64,000 bases of DNA from Eonycteris spelaea. Taxonomy: Eukaryota > Chordata > Mammalia > Chiroptera > Pteropodidae. The notes under the pieces were generated by a model. It was not told where the DNA came from and ran no database searches. It saw only the letters and a list, made by a program, of their open reading frames with translations. The position numbers and the translations under genes are program-made. The DNA lies in assembly GCA_003508835.1 (NCBI GenBank), contig PUFA01000022.1:3038001-3102000 (forward strand), in the 5' to 3' direction. Positions 47,485 through 60,229 of this stretch are shown here, piece by piece (the stretch's first letter is position 1; each line of letters begins with the position of its first letter).

Positions 47485-50400
47485 GTTAATATTGCAAACA
47501 ACTATAATGAGGTTGAATGTAGATCCATCATATTGAACACTAAAACCAAGAAATGCTCCTTTGGCACAGAAATAAGTAATTTGGGGATAAATAGGAGAAA
47601 ATTTCAGTTGGTAAGTAGTAAATATCACAGGAGTAGGTAAACACCAAAAATATAGTTAATTTCAAAGAAGGTTTAAATCATTTAGTTGAATGATAACTTT
47701 AAAACTGAAAATTTTATAGGTGTTTGCAATGTATTTCTACTCTTTAAAAAAGGATGTCAGGAAAATCCAGTGCCACATTGTCTGACATGAGACTACTGGA
47801 TCAGTCCGGTACAAGACATATAAAAGAATAAAAAATAATAAATAACTGGCCTGAGACAAAACCATGATTAAGGTAGTCTATCACTGTTCTCTATGTCCCT
47901 TATCTTTGATAACTCTGATAGCTATCAGCGCCTCGGCCAGTCCTCAGCTTAAGACATCCTACCTGGGTCAGTCAACACTCTGTGTCTCTCCTTTTTTCAT
48001 GAAACTTCTTGTCCTTGAACTATTTCAGTGAGTAATTCCAAGTAAATGTAGCAAATATGCATTCTCATGGAGACACTGCAATACCCCAAAGAGGTCTGAG
48101 ACCAAAACAAGTGTTTGATAGTCTTTCCCAAGAGTATAGTTTCTCTAAGGTTAGATGGAATGGTACGCACGGTCAGAAGTAGAGGTTGTAGAGGTGAAGT
48201 GGCACCTCTACTTTTTGAGTGAGCAAATAGCACATTCTAATCCATACTTCTGTCCATATTTACAATAAACACTATCAGTGAAGCAAGATGATAAAACTTT
48301 AATTCTAACAAAAGAAGTTTAACTCTTTATTTCACCTTCCCTCCATTCTTTAATTTTCTTTTACCTCAGTCCCCAAGACACTTAGAAATTCAAACATGTC
48401 CTACTTACAAACACCACCGTTTTGCTCCCAGGGATTTTGTGTGTTTTGGCTGCTTTAACTTATAACTATATCCATAATACTCTGGAGAAAATTATATTTA
48501 AATTAGGATTCAGAGCATTAAAAACACAGGAGGAATAATGGGCATCAGCACCACAAATCAATGTCTTACACATGCATGACCAAAAAATCCACCCAGTAAA
48601 ACAAAAACATACCATCCCCATAAACACTGACTCTCTACACTAAGAAAATAAAAACAGTTGTAAAAAAAGACTGTAAATATGAAAGCTCAATTTGTCCTGC
48701 CCCTTGCCTCAAAATAATTTGCATAGAACAAAATAAACAAAAGATAATGAATCAAAACAAAAGAGACTAAAAGATGAAGAGTTTTCAAATGGATAGTTCT
48801 AAATTAGAACCTCAATGAGAAACAACAAAAATTAATAATGAATTTGGATGCTTTCATAGATCTCAGAGTTAGTCTGGGCAAGGGAATGAGAGTTATTGTA
48901 AAAGCATTTTTGCTAGGAGTTCAACATTTTGGAGCAAGCTTGGTGGCCAAGTTTGGCGACATGATATTAGTATCATAAATACTAGAGTACTTGGAAAGCA
49001 GTATGCTACACTGGAGATCACTACATTGGTTTGGCAGACTTGAATACTTTTACTAGGAAATATTTCCATTGCGATAGTAAATAGGATATGAAAGAGATCA
49101 GATCCAATTTTTAGGATGTTTATGATTAATATGTTGCATGACATTTCCTGTGACAGGGAATTGTGAACCATGTCTCTGTGTGCAATATGTATACACGGAT
49201 ACATGAAATAAAGCACATAAAACGTATTTCTCCTGGCCAAGTGCATCTTGACCTCGTACATGAATGCAGCTCTGCTTTCACCAAATAACAAACTACAAAA
49301 ATACTGTAATAACTGCATTAGACTCTAACAAGCTTGATACTGAAATTGTGGACTCTATCATCATGTCAATGGTGGCTGTAAAGCAGGATGTCTTGTTTTA
49401 AATAGGAAGGCTAATAAATGATTTGAGTTAAAAGCAAGGCAGACAGAAAATGTACCATAATCATGATTCAGTGCTCACCTGTAATGACAAATTGGGAAAT
49501 GGGAGCCAGATCCTATATGGAGAAATGCAAATGCCGAAAGTCAGCAAGCTGCAAAGTCTGAGTTACACTGACTTGGAGCTAATACAGACAGGCACGTGAT
49601 TCAACTGGAATAGTGGCAGCCCTAATATCCTTATATACAAGGGGTTTAAAAGACTGAATCCAGAATCTCAAAGTGGAGTTCACATAACAAGCACATTGCA
49701 TTTAGATGATATGCTAATGGCGGTGGCTTTGGGGGCTAATTGGAATGAAGAGTTGAAGGTACTTTCTAAATGACGTACCACAGAACTGGAACTGGTATTA
49801 GCAAATACTATTGTTTAGTAAATATAATTAGAATCACTTTTTAATCACCAACATCTACTTTCCCTACTCAGCAAAAGAAAGGTTTCAGGATTCAAGTCCC
49901 AAACACCTACAGACTCCATCACTTTTCTGAAATAGGATATCAAAGATGCTTATTTATTGAGTATTAAATAGTCCACTGCATATATTTGAAACTCACATTA
50001 GAGCTGCAAATAGTAAGGTCTGGTCTACACAAATGACTCATTTCTAAGCCTTCAGGGAAAGAGATTCACACTTGGAGCCTTATTTATTTTGTAATCCCCA
50101 TGTTTAATAGAGAATACATTTTTTTCTGTGATGTTGTCTGAAACCTATTTGCTGTCAGTGACAACTAGAATTAACTCATCAGTGGCATTGAATTAGACAC
50201 ATCTGTATCCAGTGTTTTGCTAACATCTTATTGCTGCACCACATGGTTCAAGGTAGAGTAACAGTAACAGAAACTTGCATAACATATGACATTCAAAGAC
50301 CTACATCATCAGTTGTTGCCAAGGCCCAAGTAAGTTAACGCTCCAGCGACTAATGTCAAATCAGAGATGCTAATCATCTCTAAAGAAGGGCATAGTAGCC

Positions 50401-50495
50401 AGCCCCAGTGACTCTTACCTCCTGGTATTTATACTGGATGCAGTTTCCTCCCACACTCTATATCATTGCTAGCCTGACACCAGAAGAACACTAGA
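47485..50495. other. unassigned single-copy sequence
   Basis: Three kilobases without a nameable repeat. A 141-codon minus-strand frame (48893-49318) is among the longest in the window. Its translation is rich in I, F and L with no domain or signal I recognise, so I take it as chance in AT-rich DNA. Confidence 0.45.
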
Positions 50496-50499
50496 GAAG

Positions 50500-50625
50500 A
50501 TGGATGCAGTACTTCCCTTTCATGGCTAGTCATGACAGACATTGCCTAGCACTTAAAATGGGCTCAAAATAATTGAATGAAAACTTACTGAATGAAAACT
50601 TATTGAATGAATGACATAAGTTGAT
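50500..50625 (+). mobile_element. L2 LINE 3' end with short internal duplication
   Basis: 'acattgcctagcacttaaaa', 'gggctcaaaataattgaatg' and 'ttattgaatgaatga' match the L2 terminus. The unit 'tgaatgaaaactta' is repeated in tandem near the end. Confidence 0.5.
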
Positions 50626-50629
50626 CTCA

Positions 50630-51645
50630 GAAGGTTTTTTGTGGCAACCTCTAATTGCAATATTTGCTGAAGTAAAGTGTTTTAGAATGAAGCACAATGT
50701 GTAGAATGTTTATATTTCACATGAAATGCATTCATTAAAAACAACAACACTTACTTAGAAGGACAACTGGCTGTGTACTGTCATAGTGGTATTCAATAAT
50801 CATCTGTCTACTGAACCACCATGTCCCCAACACCAGAAACAGTGTCCAATGCAGAGCAGGTGCACTGTAAAGATCTGTGGCATGACCCAACCTGGAAACG
50901 TTTTCAGCTTCCTTCACTAAGCTTCTTCCATATGAATGGAATGAAATTGCATCCTGCCTTCCAGAAAAACAACCAGGATAATTCCATGAGCAGTTTAATG
51001 TCAGGCCTGGGCATTGAAATCATGATGTACACATTTCTGATCACAGCCCTATCTGAATGTCCAATCTAATATCTACCTAATACCATCCTAACATCACACC
51101 TTGGTTTGAGACTCTAAGAGACAAATGATTTAAAATAGACAAAAACAGATTTTACACCTCTCAAAAATGACCCTTTTTTGCAAAAGGCTACATGAAACTC
51201 TTGAGCCCCTCTGCATCTGACACCAGGCAGGAGGTGTGTGACATCGTTAAGACCAGTGCCACCTCAGTATCATCCCCTGGCACTTACCCCAGAATCAAAC
51301 ATAGCCAAAGCAGGACATCCATGAAAGGAGACATTTTAAATGATAGTTTTATTTATTTTTTTTAATATCTGAATCCCTCGTTGGGGGATACCAGTTGATA
51401 AATCACCTCATAAATGATACTTTTTTACTTTAACTATCAGACTGCTAAGCCTTGCTCGTTTCTTTCTATGGCACCTATTTTCTCCAACACTCAAAGAAAT
51501 CTGTACGAAAACGAATATTATTCCATCATTTAGAGCTATTGCAATGTTGAGACTATATATATTGAATGTGCTCACTTAGTTTCCAAATCCATAATAACAC
51601 TATTGTGCCAAATTCTTATTCTCTGTAATGCTCTCAAAATTTCCC
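50630..51645. other. unassigned single-copy sequence
   Basis: No repeat named. An 82-codon frame at 50821-51069 overlaps a 60-codon frame on the other strand. Neither is recognisable. Confidence 0.45.
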
Positions 51646-51649
51646 CTGT

Positions 51650-51815
51650 GTATTGTATAAAATAAGAGTCTAGTCTGATACTCTGTTTTAAACACAGGGA
51701 CTTTTATCTAAGGGTTTCAAAGCATGTCATAATGGGTTATGTGATTTGTTGAAGACTACTCAACAAATCAGCGATTAGGTCCAAATTACCTAGCTCTAAA
51801 TTCCACTTTTTTTTT
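51650..51815 (-). mobile_element. possible MIR SINE fragment, antisense
   Basis: 'gggttatgtgatttgttgaa', 'gactactcaacaaatcagcg' and 'aaattacctagctctaaat' loosely follow the reverse MIR 'gttaagtaacttgcccaagg', 'cacacagctagtaagtgg' and 'cagtctggctcc' blocks. Confidence 0.45.
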
Positions 51816-51819
51816 TTTC

Positions 51820-53375
51820 AAAGCACAATTCTCTGGAATCGGTTATATCCGCACTAGATTATTTGCATGATGCACTCATTGGTCAATGATTCATTCTTAT
51901 CCATTTTTATTCAAAGAATGACCACAGGTAATCACTTCCTCTACCAAAAAATGAATGTTTAAAATTTCTTTCTTTTCACCAAAAAGGCAACAGAATTAGT
52001 CTATATCAACTATAGAGCAAATATCACCTTGCTTTATACAAAATCAACAAAAAACATGTTATAACAGAAAAACAAAGAATTTAGCATGAAACCAGATCTA
52101 AGTGGACCTGCTTCCTCCATCCAGAGAGTCCATTTACTCATAAGTTTGGCTGTTTGGTCTTCTAAGTTGCCTTAAAATATAGCCAAGGGATTTAATTTGA
52201 AATTACTATCAATAAAACCTGGAGCCATATTTTAGACATATGAAATTTTATGTTTTCTTATTTCTCATTCCTGAGGAAGAATTCTCAATTCATTCCATGT
52301 AATTTTCCCCAAAATGCTGACTTTTAGCATGAATTATACTTAGTCTTTAAATGCAAAATTGTTAAAAATTTGATTACTAAATAGTAATTTCCAGATTTTA
52401 GATGGCAAAATTAGAATGTGTTTTAACAAGAAGCACTACAGAGCAAGTTGGTTACAATGATCTGGAGCATCTGGTAAAACATGTATCCAAAAGAACAGAC
52501 TGCAACTCTGAACATCTTGGACCAGAATAAAAGAACATCATTCTGGCCATCCCTAAAATTTGAGCTTCAAATCAACCTATTCAAAAGGAATCCAGTTCAT
52601 ATACTTGATCAAAATGTCAAGACAAATTTGCAACAATAGGCAAGAAAGCCCTAGGATAAGATGAACACTCAAAATTTCTAAATGCCATAATTTCTTAAAT
52701 TTTACAAGTCTCACATTCAGTCAACAATCTATGTCAATCTATTGGGGGGGAAAAAAGGAGCACATATTCAAATATAAATGAATTTTTGCCATCTAGATAT
52801 TCCCCAGTAGATGGAAGGAAGATGTACTCCAGACACACACCTGAGATATAATTCTTATTGACAGTAAATACAGCAAAAGTTTTTCTTGGATAGTATTAGG
52901 GGTTTTGTACAAATTCCAATGGGGATATGAAAAATATGTTAGTGCTAATGTTATTTACATCTACTATGTGTCACATTAAATTAGCAGTAGCTAATGTGTT
53001 TGGTTCCCAAAAGTTCTCAAGTGTACATTTAAAAAATGGCATAAAAACATAATGGCAAAATTGAAATGAAAAAAAAAAACTAATAGAAAACATGATGATA
53101 TCTTGACAGGTTATTGCAATGAATTCTTACAATGCTAACTAAAGCACCAACTAATTTAAGAAAAATGTATAGTTTTCAACTAGAATGACTAAAGTCATTG
53201 AGTTTTAATAGAATGATCCACCCAACCTATAGTGAGTTCTTAAAACTAAGTTTTCCATTGAAGTAACTTTTTCAAAAATAAATTTAAAAGCACCAAACAA
53301 AATTTTTAGAGTAACATTTTTAACCTAAAAATAAAGATTTTATTTTTTATATTTAAATCAAGTAGCTTTTGCTTG
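51820..53375. other. unassigned single-copy sequence
   Basis: AT-rich, with short A and T homopolymers. No repeat or gene recognised. Confidence 0.5.
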
Positions 53376-53379
53376 CACA

Positions 53380-53795
53380 CAGAATTACTCCAAATGTTTG
53401 AAAAAACAAACATTTTTATTTCCTATGATTCTGTAGGGTGGCTGAGCAAATCTTCTGGCCTATATCAGCTTGGCTGGCACTGAATAACCTATGATGGCCC
53501 TCTCACATATCTTAGGGTTGGCCAGCTTGTTGGTCTAGAAAGACCAGGTCTAGGACAGCTGGCCTCCACTCAATGTGGTATTTATTTCTTCAGTCAGATA
53601 TTCAGGGTTTCATTACACAGCAGTCCCAGGGTTCCAATGAACAGAAAACTCGGGTAAGCTCCAACATGGAAGTATACCTCAAACCTCTGCTTAAATCAAA
53701 CTTCCCAGTGTTCTGTCAACCAAGGTAAGTCACACTATCAACCCTAGATTTAAGGGTAGAGAAAGTGAACTCCACCTTTGCTCTATTTGTGATTT
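53380..53795 (-). mobile_element. MLT1-type MaLR LTR, antisense
   Basis: 'tttatttcctatgattctgt', 'agggtggctgagcaaatctt', 'gatggccctctcacatatct', 'gttggccagcttgttggtct', 'caaacctctgcttaaatcaa' and 'ggtagagaaagtgaactcca' follow the reverse MLT1 order (catgattctgtgggtcag, gatggcctcactcacatg, ggaaatagactccacc). Confidence 0.7.
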
Positions 53796-53799
53796 CTTT

Positions 53800-55955
53800 T
53801 TCGCAACTAACCACAATACCTTCAACTTTAAATATTAAATAGCCTTGTTCAGCATCTGAGATATAAGAAAATTTTTCTTATTCCAATGTTAATGTCGCTT
53901 CTCCACTTCTAAATGTACAGTGTAATCTTTCTTCTTGTTTTATAGTCCATATTTCTCTCAACCTTTCCCAGAATATAGATGCACTTTGGTGAGTGAAGAG
54001 AGCAGCTAACAACGGTATTGGGAAATATGAGATTAATGGCGAGAAAAGACAAAACCATAACACATCTCTTTACTTACATCTCAAGCAAAAGGAAAAAAAA
54101 AAATTCTAGAAATTTCTAACTTGTTTTATGTCCCATAGATGTGACCTAAGTATAAATCTTGTGTTCAGAGAAAAAAAAAAATAAAAATAAATAATAATAA
54201 TACCAGTAGTTAAAAATGACAAAACATAACAAATTTGAGACCTGGAATGGACAATTTATTTTTATCTCAAATAATAAAAAGTGGGTTTTTCTTAATATTA
54301 TAAAAATATATGTTATCGTTAATATGGAACACTAAGGTAATCCAGTTTAAAAAAAAAAAAAAACCTATTTAGAGGCAATAATTCAAAGCTAATGCCAAAC
54401 ATAATGCGGCTTGCTCTGCTAACATTATTAGGATAATGAAAGCCTAGTTTTCAGAAAGAATGTCTAATACAATGGCAGCCATTTTGTATAAAACAATCTG
54501 ATCAAGAACACTTCATCATTGCTAAGTGACAAGAAAGAGTTTCATTGCCTCTTAATGGCAATTAAATAACCACTGACATCATTGGTAGGAAATGTCCTTC
54601 ATCACCATTTCAGATTTCTTGAAATAGCAGGAAACATGATTTTGTTATTGTAGTGTTAATGCAGTTAGGGTATGTAATAGTCTCATAAAAGTAAAAACAG
54701 AGCTTGAGATTTAATGACAATTACTATCACTTTTTTGTTTAAGACAAAGCAACTATATGCATTTGATCAAACCTCCATCCAGATTTGTAAAGAATCTCTT
54801 TCTTGTCAGTAAAACTATTCTTACTCCATCATAAAATTAATTATTCTAACCTAATAATAAAGGTAGTCAACAGTGTAATTTAAAGTAGAACTGTGCATGT
54901 TACAATAACTCATACATTTTTCTACTGGTATCTTAAGGTATCACATTACTTTTACCTTCAAAATCACTCCTAATCTTTCTCTTTTATTTGGTCAAAATAT
55001 AATACAATCTTCATGAAATGCTTTTACCTTAAAAACCCAAAATGCAAAGTAACATATAATTTTGTGATATTTCATTTAACTCAATAATTGTTTCCATATT
55101 TTTTGGCTCTCTCTGGTTAATGTCAAATTGTTTTGATTATTAGCTGATGAAAATGAGCAAATTTTTTCCCCTCTACACTGCTATTCCGCTTTCACTTAAT
55201 AGCAGTTATTTCCTCTGGTATCACAGCTTGCAAATACAGCTTAACCATTTAATTCATGTGCTTCAGATTTCTGATTTTATTGCAAAGTAATCCTGTGTGG
55301 AAGCCTATCTCTACTCCCCAAAGAAACTTTATCCATTGGCGGCTAAGGCATCCTTCAGAATTTAAAGAAGAGACCACCATGATTATGGTGTTCTCATTTT
55401 CTAAAAAATGTAAAAATCCTCAGATAAAGGAATAAACGATACTCTCCTTAAACTAAGGCAGAGGAGAATTATATTTGCCAATCTTAAATTTTTTTCCTTA
55501 CCCAAAACAATCGAATAAGTTAAATATGACCAGAAATAATTTATGCCTTTGTTTACTTATTTATATTTGATTTTATTCCAAAAGTTTAGAGTAATAAGCA
55601 CAGACAATTTTATGATATCTCAGGTAGGTTTCAAATGCCTTTGGTTAGACTAATCAGAATTGGGAATTTTTTCAAAACTTCTACGAAAGCAAGATCCAGA
55701 CTATAACTTTAAAGGTTCACAATACAAGAAGGAAATGATCAAGAAGCTACTCCAGATTTCACCTGGATCTAAAATTGACCCTCAAGTGTCCTCTGACAAA
55801 ACCACCTTTGTTTGTGTCTACCCTCTGAATTTAAGCTTCTACTCCCTTTCCTTCTCCCCTCACCTCAAAAGCTAATAGTATTTAAAATCAATTTTAAATG
55901 AAGACTTAAAGGAAATTACTATAATAATCCTAGCTTCTTGATTAAGTCTCCCCAG
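53800..55955. other. unassigned sequence, partly conserved-element-like
   Basis: Contains an (AAT)n-like tract at 54168-54202 and an A run at 54348-54363. 54365-54720 is free of recognisable repeats and has homeodomain-like AT motifs such as 'taatggcaattaaataa' at 54553-54569, a texture typical of conserved enhancers. 55640-55875 has a 71-codon frame without a domain. Confidence 0.45.
54168..54202. repeat. A-rich/(AAT)n tract
   Basis: An A run passing into AATA and ATA units. Confidence 0.85.
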
Positions 55956-55957
55956 GC

Positions 55958-56086
55958 ATACACACACACACACAAACACACATACACACACACACATATG
56001 CATTTACACATTTATACACATATGCATATATATATACACACATATGTATACATATACAAATATGTAGACACACACACACACACTAC
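55958..56086. repeat. compound (CA)n/(TA)n microsatellite
   Basis: About 130 bp of alternating purine-pyrimidine sequence. CA blocks at each end flank a central 'acatatgcatatatatatac'-type segment. Confidence 0.92.
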
Positions 56087-56089
56087 TGA

Positions 56090-57135
56090 GGGTTGGGGCC
56101 ACTGAAACTCCCTCTTAGAAAACCACTGCTATCACCCAAAGCTGATTTCAAGAAGGCATGGTTGGCCACGTCTTCTCTGGCTTTAATCTGAAAGGACAAT
56201 ATTTAGGCTCTTTGCTGCTTCCAAAGTGATCTCCAAGTTTTTGACAGATCTTTATTCCTGGTTTTTTCCCTCAACACAGGTCTAGAATTCTGGATTCAGT
56301 ATTGCCACTACCTGAAGTCCAGGACATCCTTCTCTCTCTAACGTTAAACACTGCCTACTTACACAGTTTGTAGGTGTCAAAACGTCAGTTGGATATATGT
56401 TGCAAGTTTTAATTCCATTTTGAGCTACGTGCTAAATGAATTCCACTGTTATCTTTCTGTCAGAGAGAAATATGGTAAAATGAAATCATAAGAAGTTGCA
56501 TCCCTTTCCACCTATCTTATTTCCAGTATAAAGGGGAAAATTAAAAAAAAAAAAAAAACATTATAAGGAAAGAAATGACAAGAAAAAAATTTTTGTTGAT
56601 ATGTGAAGAATAAAGAAGTCACTAAAGCACTGAATGGCCTATAATAAAGATCTGTCTGAAAATAAAGTCCATGAGGTCTGAAAAAAAACAAGCTCTAATT
56701 GAAATTTCAAACATGGAACTTTTAAAATAATTTTTAAGTGAGGATATCTTCATTCTTTCCTGATGTTTGTGTGTATTCTGAAAGAAAGTTAAATATTGTG
56801 ATTTTTCAATGTTATTTTGCTAGTTTTTTATCCAAAGAGTTCAATTTACTGAACTTCCCCTGAAAAGTATGTGCTGTCCCCACTCTTCTGAGTATAATTT
56901 GATGTGTGTAAGGAACTGGAAGGGATTATAAGAAAACCACAAGACATAGTTCTCTTCTGGCTATTATTATTATTTGGCACCAGAACTTTAGCCTGAGAGG
57001 TTTATTTCCGTAAAGTTCAAAACACATCTTGTGTGCACTATGTAATTATCATATTATATGTTATATTTTTTTACCTCCTTGAGGGAAATTTGCTCTTCTA
57101 GTTTGGTTACCAGATGGCATAATTCCCTAGGTCTG
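56090..57135. other. unassigned single-copy sequence
   Basis: A long A run at about 56544-56559. Nothing else recognised. Confidence 0.5.
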
Positions 57136-57137
57136 GT

Positions 57138-57192
57138 GTGTGTGTGTATATGTGTGTATCTTTATGTCTGTGTGTCTGTGTGTGTGTGGTGT
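57138..57192. repeat. interrupted (TG)n microsatellite
   Basis: TG array with TA, TC and TT interruptions. Confidence 0.9.
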
Positions 57193-57194
57193 GT

Positions 57195-58042
57195 AAATAT
57201 ATCTGAAAGCCTACATGTGACAGATGTGACGGTCCTTCAGACAAGCCCTCAGCTGGCTCTCAAGTAGGACAAGTCCAAAGTCATATTGTTCGGCTCCCAA
57301 CACATTCGGTATTCACGTCCAAACTTCTGTCTTTAATAATTAGTCACAAAATCTTCAGCCACTTTCGCGCAGCTTGCTTTGTTGGCCTACATGGCAATGC
57401 TACCACCTAGCGGAGCTTGCCCATCATTTAATGAGCATTCTATAATAAAACCCTATCAAGAAAAGCCCCCATTTGTGGTTGGGTTTGTGGCCTTATCGCA
57501 GGAACCTCATTCCCAAAAATATTCCTTCCTATGAGAATTGCCAACCTTCAATCTGTTCATGAACTCCAACATTAGATTCACTTTTTGGAAAGTCAGTCAT
57601 CAAAGAACACATCGTTGTTTCTAATACACTGCTATTCTAAATATGCCTAATACCTAGGAGGAAAAAATGTAATAATGCCCACAATTTTCTCAAATTAAGA
57701 TTTTTAATCTAATTGCCCACCAAGAAGTTATTCAAATGTGAAAGTATAGTTAAGCTCAGAGTATAACCCAGGAAACACACACCAAAATATTGATAGTGAT
57801 GATCTCTGAAGGGCAGTAATAAAAGTAAAGGAAGTAAAGTGTGATGTTTTTCTTGTTTTTAAGATTTTCTGCATTGAGCAAGTACTTTTGATATTAAACA
57901 AGTAACTGTTAATCTTCATTTATATTCCAGCCATGCAGAATGAATCAGGAATCCAGTTTTCAAGATGGTAAGGAACAATATCCTTTTATTATAGAAAAGG
58001 ACATTTAAGCAAAGAATTTAATTGACTCATCCAAAGTAATTA
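57195..58042. other. unassigned sequence, partly conserved-element-like
   Basis: 57260-57560 lacks repeats, keeps several CpGs ('actttcgcgcagcttgc') and has a 'taataattagtcac' motif. It could be conserved non-coding sequence. No gene recognised. Confidence 0.4.
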
Positions 58043-58044
58043 TG

Positions 58045-58478
58045 ATGGTTAATTTTATGTGTCAACTCGACTGAGCCACAGAACGTCCAGACTGCTGGTT
58101 AAACATTATTTCTGGGTGTGTCTGTGAGGGGGCTTCCAGAAGAGATGAGCATTTGAACTGGCAGACTGAGTAAAGCAGATGGTCCACCCCAGGGTGGGGG
58201 GATCGTCATCTAATCAAATGAGGGCTTCAGCAGAACAAAAAGGCAGAAGGATGTTGAATTTGCTCTCTGCCTGACTATTTGAGCTGGGACATGGATCTTC
58301 TCCTGCCCTCAGTTCTCCTGGTTCTAGAGCTTTCAGACCTAGACTGGAATATACACAATCAGCTCTCCCACTCCCCTAGATGTCAAGCTGTAGACAACAG
58401 ATGTGGGACTTCACCTCCATAATCGCCAATACATATCCTATTGGCTGTTTCTCTGGAGAACCCTGACTAGTCAGAATC
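58045..58478 (+). mobile_element. MaLR-like solo LTR, sense
   Basis: 'atggttaattttatgtgtca', 'acattatttctgggtgtgtc', 'ggcagactgagtaaagcaga', 'catctaatcaaatgagggct', 'ttgctctctgcctgactatt' and the 3' end 'tttctctggagaaccctgac'. Same family as the antisense copy at 19218-19985. No internal retroviral sequence adjoins it. Confidence 0.85.
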
Positions 58479-58481
58479 CCA

Positions 58482-59105
58482 GCTTCTCAGCCTCAGTTTC
58501 AGTACTTATGCCACTATATCATGAAGTCTCTCCTCTACCTCTTCTCTGATTGGTTTTCTTAAATAACCTCTTTCCACAGTGCCCATCTCACACTTAATAT
58601 GATTTTTCCTATAAACAAAAATTTCAAGCCAGGTACTTTTGTATGAAAATGGAACAATAAGACTAGAAGCAATGAATGTCTTCTGTAATGACATCTTACC
58701 TGTGACAAGAACAAAGTCCAATCTTATTGTGCATAAATTAGTGCGTAGCATCCGATTATCTCAATCAAATTATCTCTGATAATACTAGAATACTAATATT
58801 TTCAGACTTTCTTATTAAACTATTCAAGATGATATAAAATATAGATAATACATAAGATAAAATGTCAATGCTCTAATAGAAGCCTAGAAGCTTTCCTGAA
58901 ATATTAAAAAAGCAGTAATTCTACTCTAACACTGACTTGGTAAAACTCATGAAATTCTCTCCTTTGTTTCTAAAACCCCTCCCTCCCTTTGGCCTACTTG
59001 CAAATAAGCAGGATGTGACACAAAAACACTATTGGCCAAGTAAACCTAGTAATTATTCCTATTTTCAGTTTGAAAAGAAAAATCCAATCTGGCTTTTATC
59101 AGTAC
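58482..59105. other. unassigned single-copy sequence
   Basis: No repeat recognised beyond faint MIR-like 'ctcagcctcagtttcagtac' at about 58485-58505. The 81-codon minus-strand frame (58506-58751) has no domain. Confidence 0.45.
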
Positions 59106-59109
59106 TCCT

Positions 59110-59265
59110 TTCTATCATTCGTTGAGCACTTACTACATTCTAGGTGCTTTGTAAGAAAACATCTCTAATCCTCACAATAAACCTACAAGAGAGGTGGTGT
59201 TGCCATTTGCTTCACTGACGAAAAAAGAGGCTCCAAAAGCTTCTTGCTCAAGCAACTCAGAGAGA
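59110..59265 (-). mobile_element. MIR SINE fragment, antisense
   Basis: 'gagcacttactacattctag', 'gtgctttgtaagaaaacatc', 'taatcctcacaataaaccta', 'caagagaggtggtgttgcca' and 'cgaaaaaagaggctccaaaa' follow the reverse MIR order. Confidence 0.85.
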
Positions 59266-59269
59266 CACT

Positions 59270-60225
59270 CCATTGCTGTCCCAATGAAGATTAAATATTT
59301 ACATCTAAAGTTGCATTTATGTACTTGTTATGCTAGATGCTAACAAGTTATATCTAGGATCTTGTTTACAATTAGCCAGATCACCAAACCATTTCAGCAG
59401 CTGACCAAGTCACCTACTTTATAAGTATCTTCCTTTGCAGACAAAAGTATAGAGACACAAAATTAATTAACTGTTCCCTCCTAAAAAGGCTGACTGTTCA
59501 GGATACAGCAGGAAGGCTGTACGAGAGACTCCTCAGAAAGAGAAAACACTTCATCTAGTTCCTTCATAGAATTTCCTGAGGGGAGGTAAACTGCCCAGTC
59601 TCCCAGAACATCAAAACTGCAGTTGAGAATGAGCTAATCTTTCAATCAGCTCCACTGGGCTCTCTGGCAGGAGGCAGAGGGAGCTTGGACAGTCGCAGTC
59701 CGTTATGAGACTGTGGGATTTTCTTCCTCAGTGCTATTATTTTGGCACTTCTCACAAGCAATAAATCCTTTAAAGCCTAACAAGTAATTGCACAGAGATT
59801 GGAACTAAAGCTGCAATAGTTGCAAAGCTTTTAATGTGTCACTGGAGTAAACCATCATGTTCCCTGTTCTAAACAAAAATGTCCTTCATTACTATAGGGT
59901 TATTTTTTACCACCTGCTATATATCTGGCACTGTGTTAGAAAATACAAAAACTACACTACATGCATACCCAAAATGGAAGTTCCTGTCTCAAGAAATGTA
60001 ATGTAACAATGAGGAGGCAAAATGTTTACAAGTAATAATCACAATTTTTTAGCATAGTAACAAAGACAGATTCATAGTTGAGACAGTCAAAAATTATCAA
60101 ATCCAAATCTCAAGTTATTTGAATTTTTTATGGATCAAGGCCCCATCTGAAAATGGAACTCTCCCCAAATGGTTCAGATGAAGAGATGCTAATAAAAAGA
60201 CCAAAAACAAAGATGTGGGAAGAAC
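59270..60225. other. unassigned sequence, partly conserved-element-like
   Basis: 59560-59870 is repeat-free with conserved-element texture. 59905-60010 ('ctgctatatatctggcactg') is faint debris of the ancient 'gtgccaggcactgtg' repeat. No gene recognised. Confidence 0.4.
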
Positions 60226-60229
60226 AGAT

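Noticed and set aside
48893..49318. 141-codon minus-strand open frame
   Set aside because: No recognisable domain, a composition typical of AT-rich chance translation, and no supporting splice, promoter or polyadenylation context.
57405..57420. Possible CTCF site 'ctaccacctagcggagc'
   Set aside because: It matches the CCA-core/AG-GG pattern only with spacing or base mismatches, too weak to call by eye.
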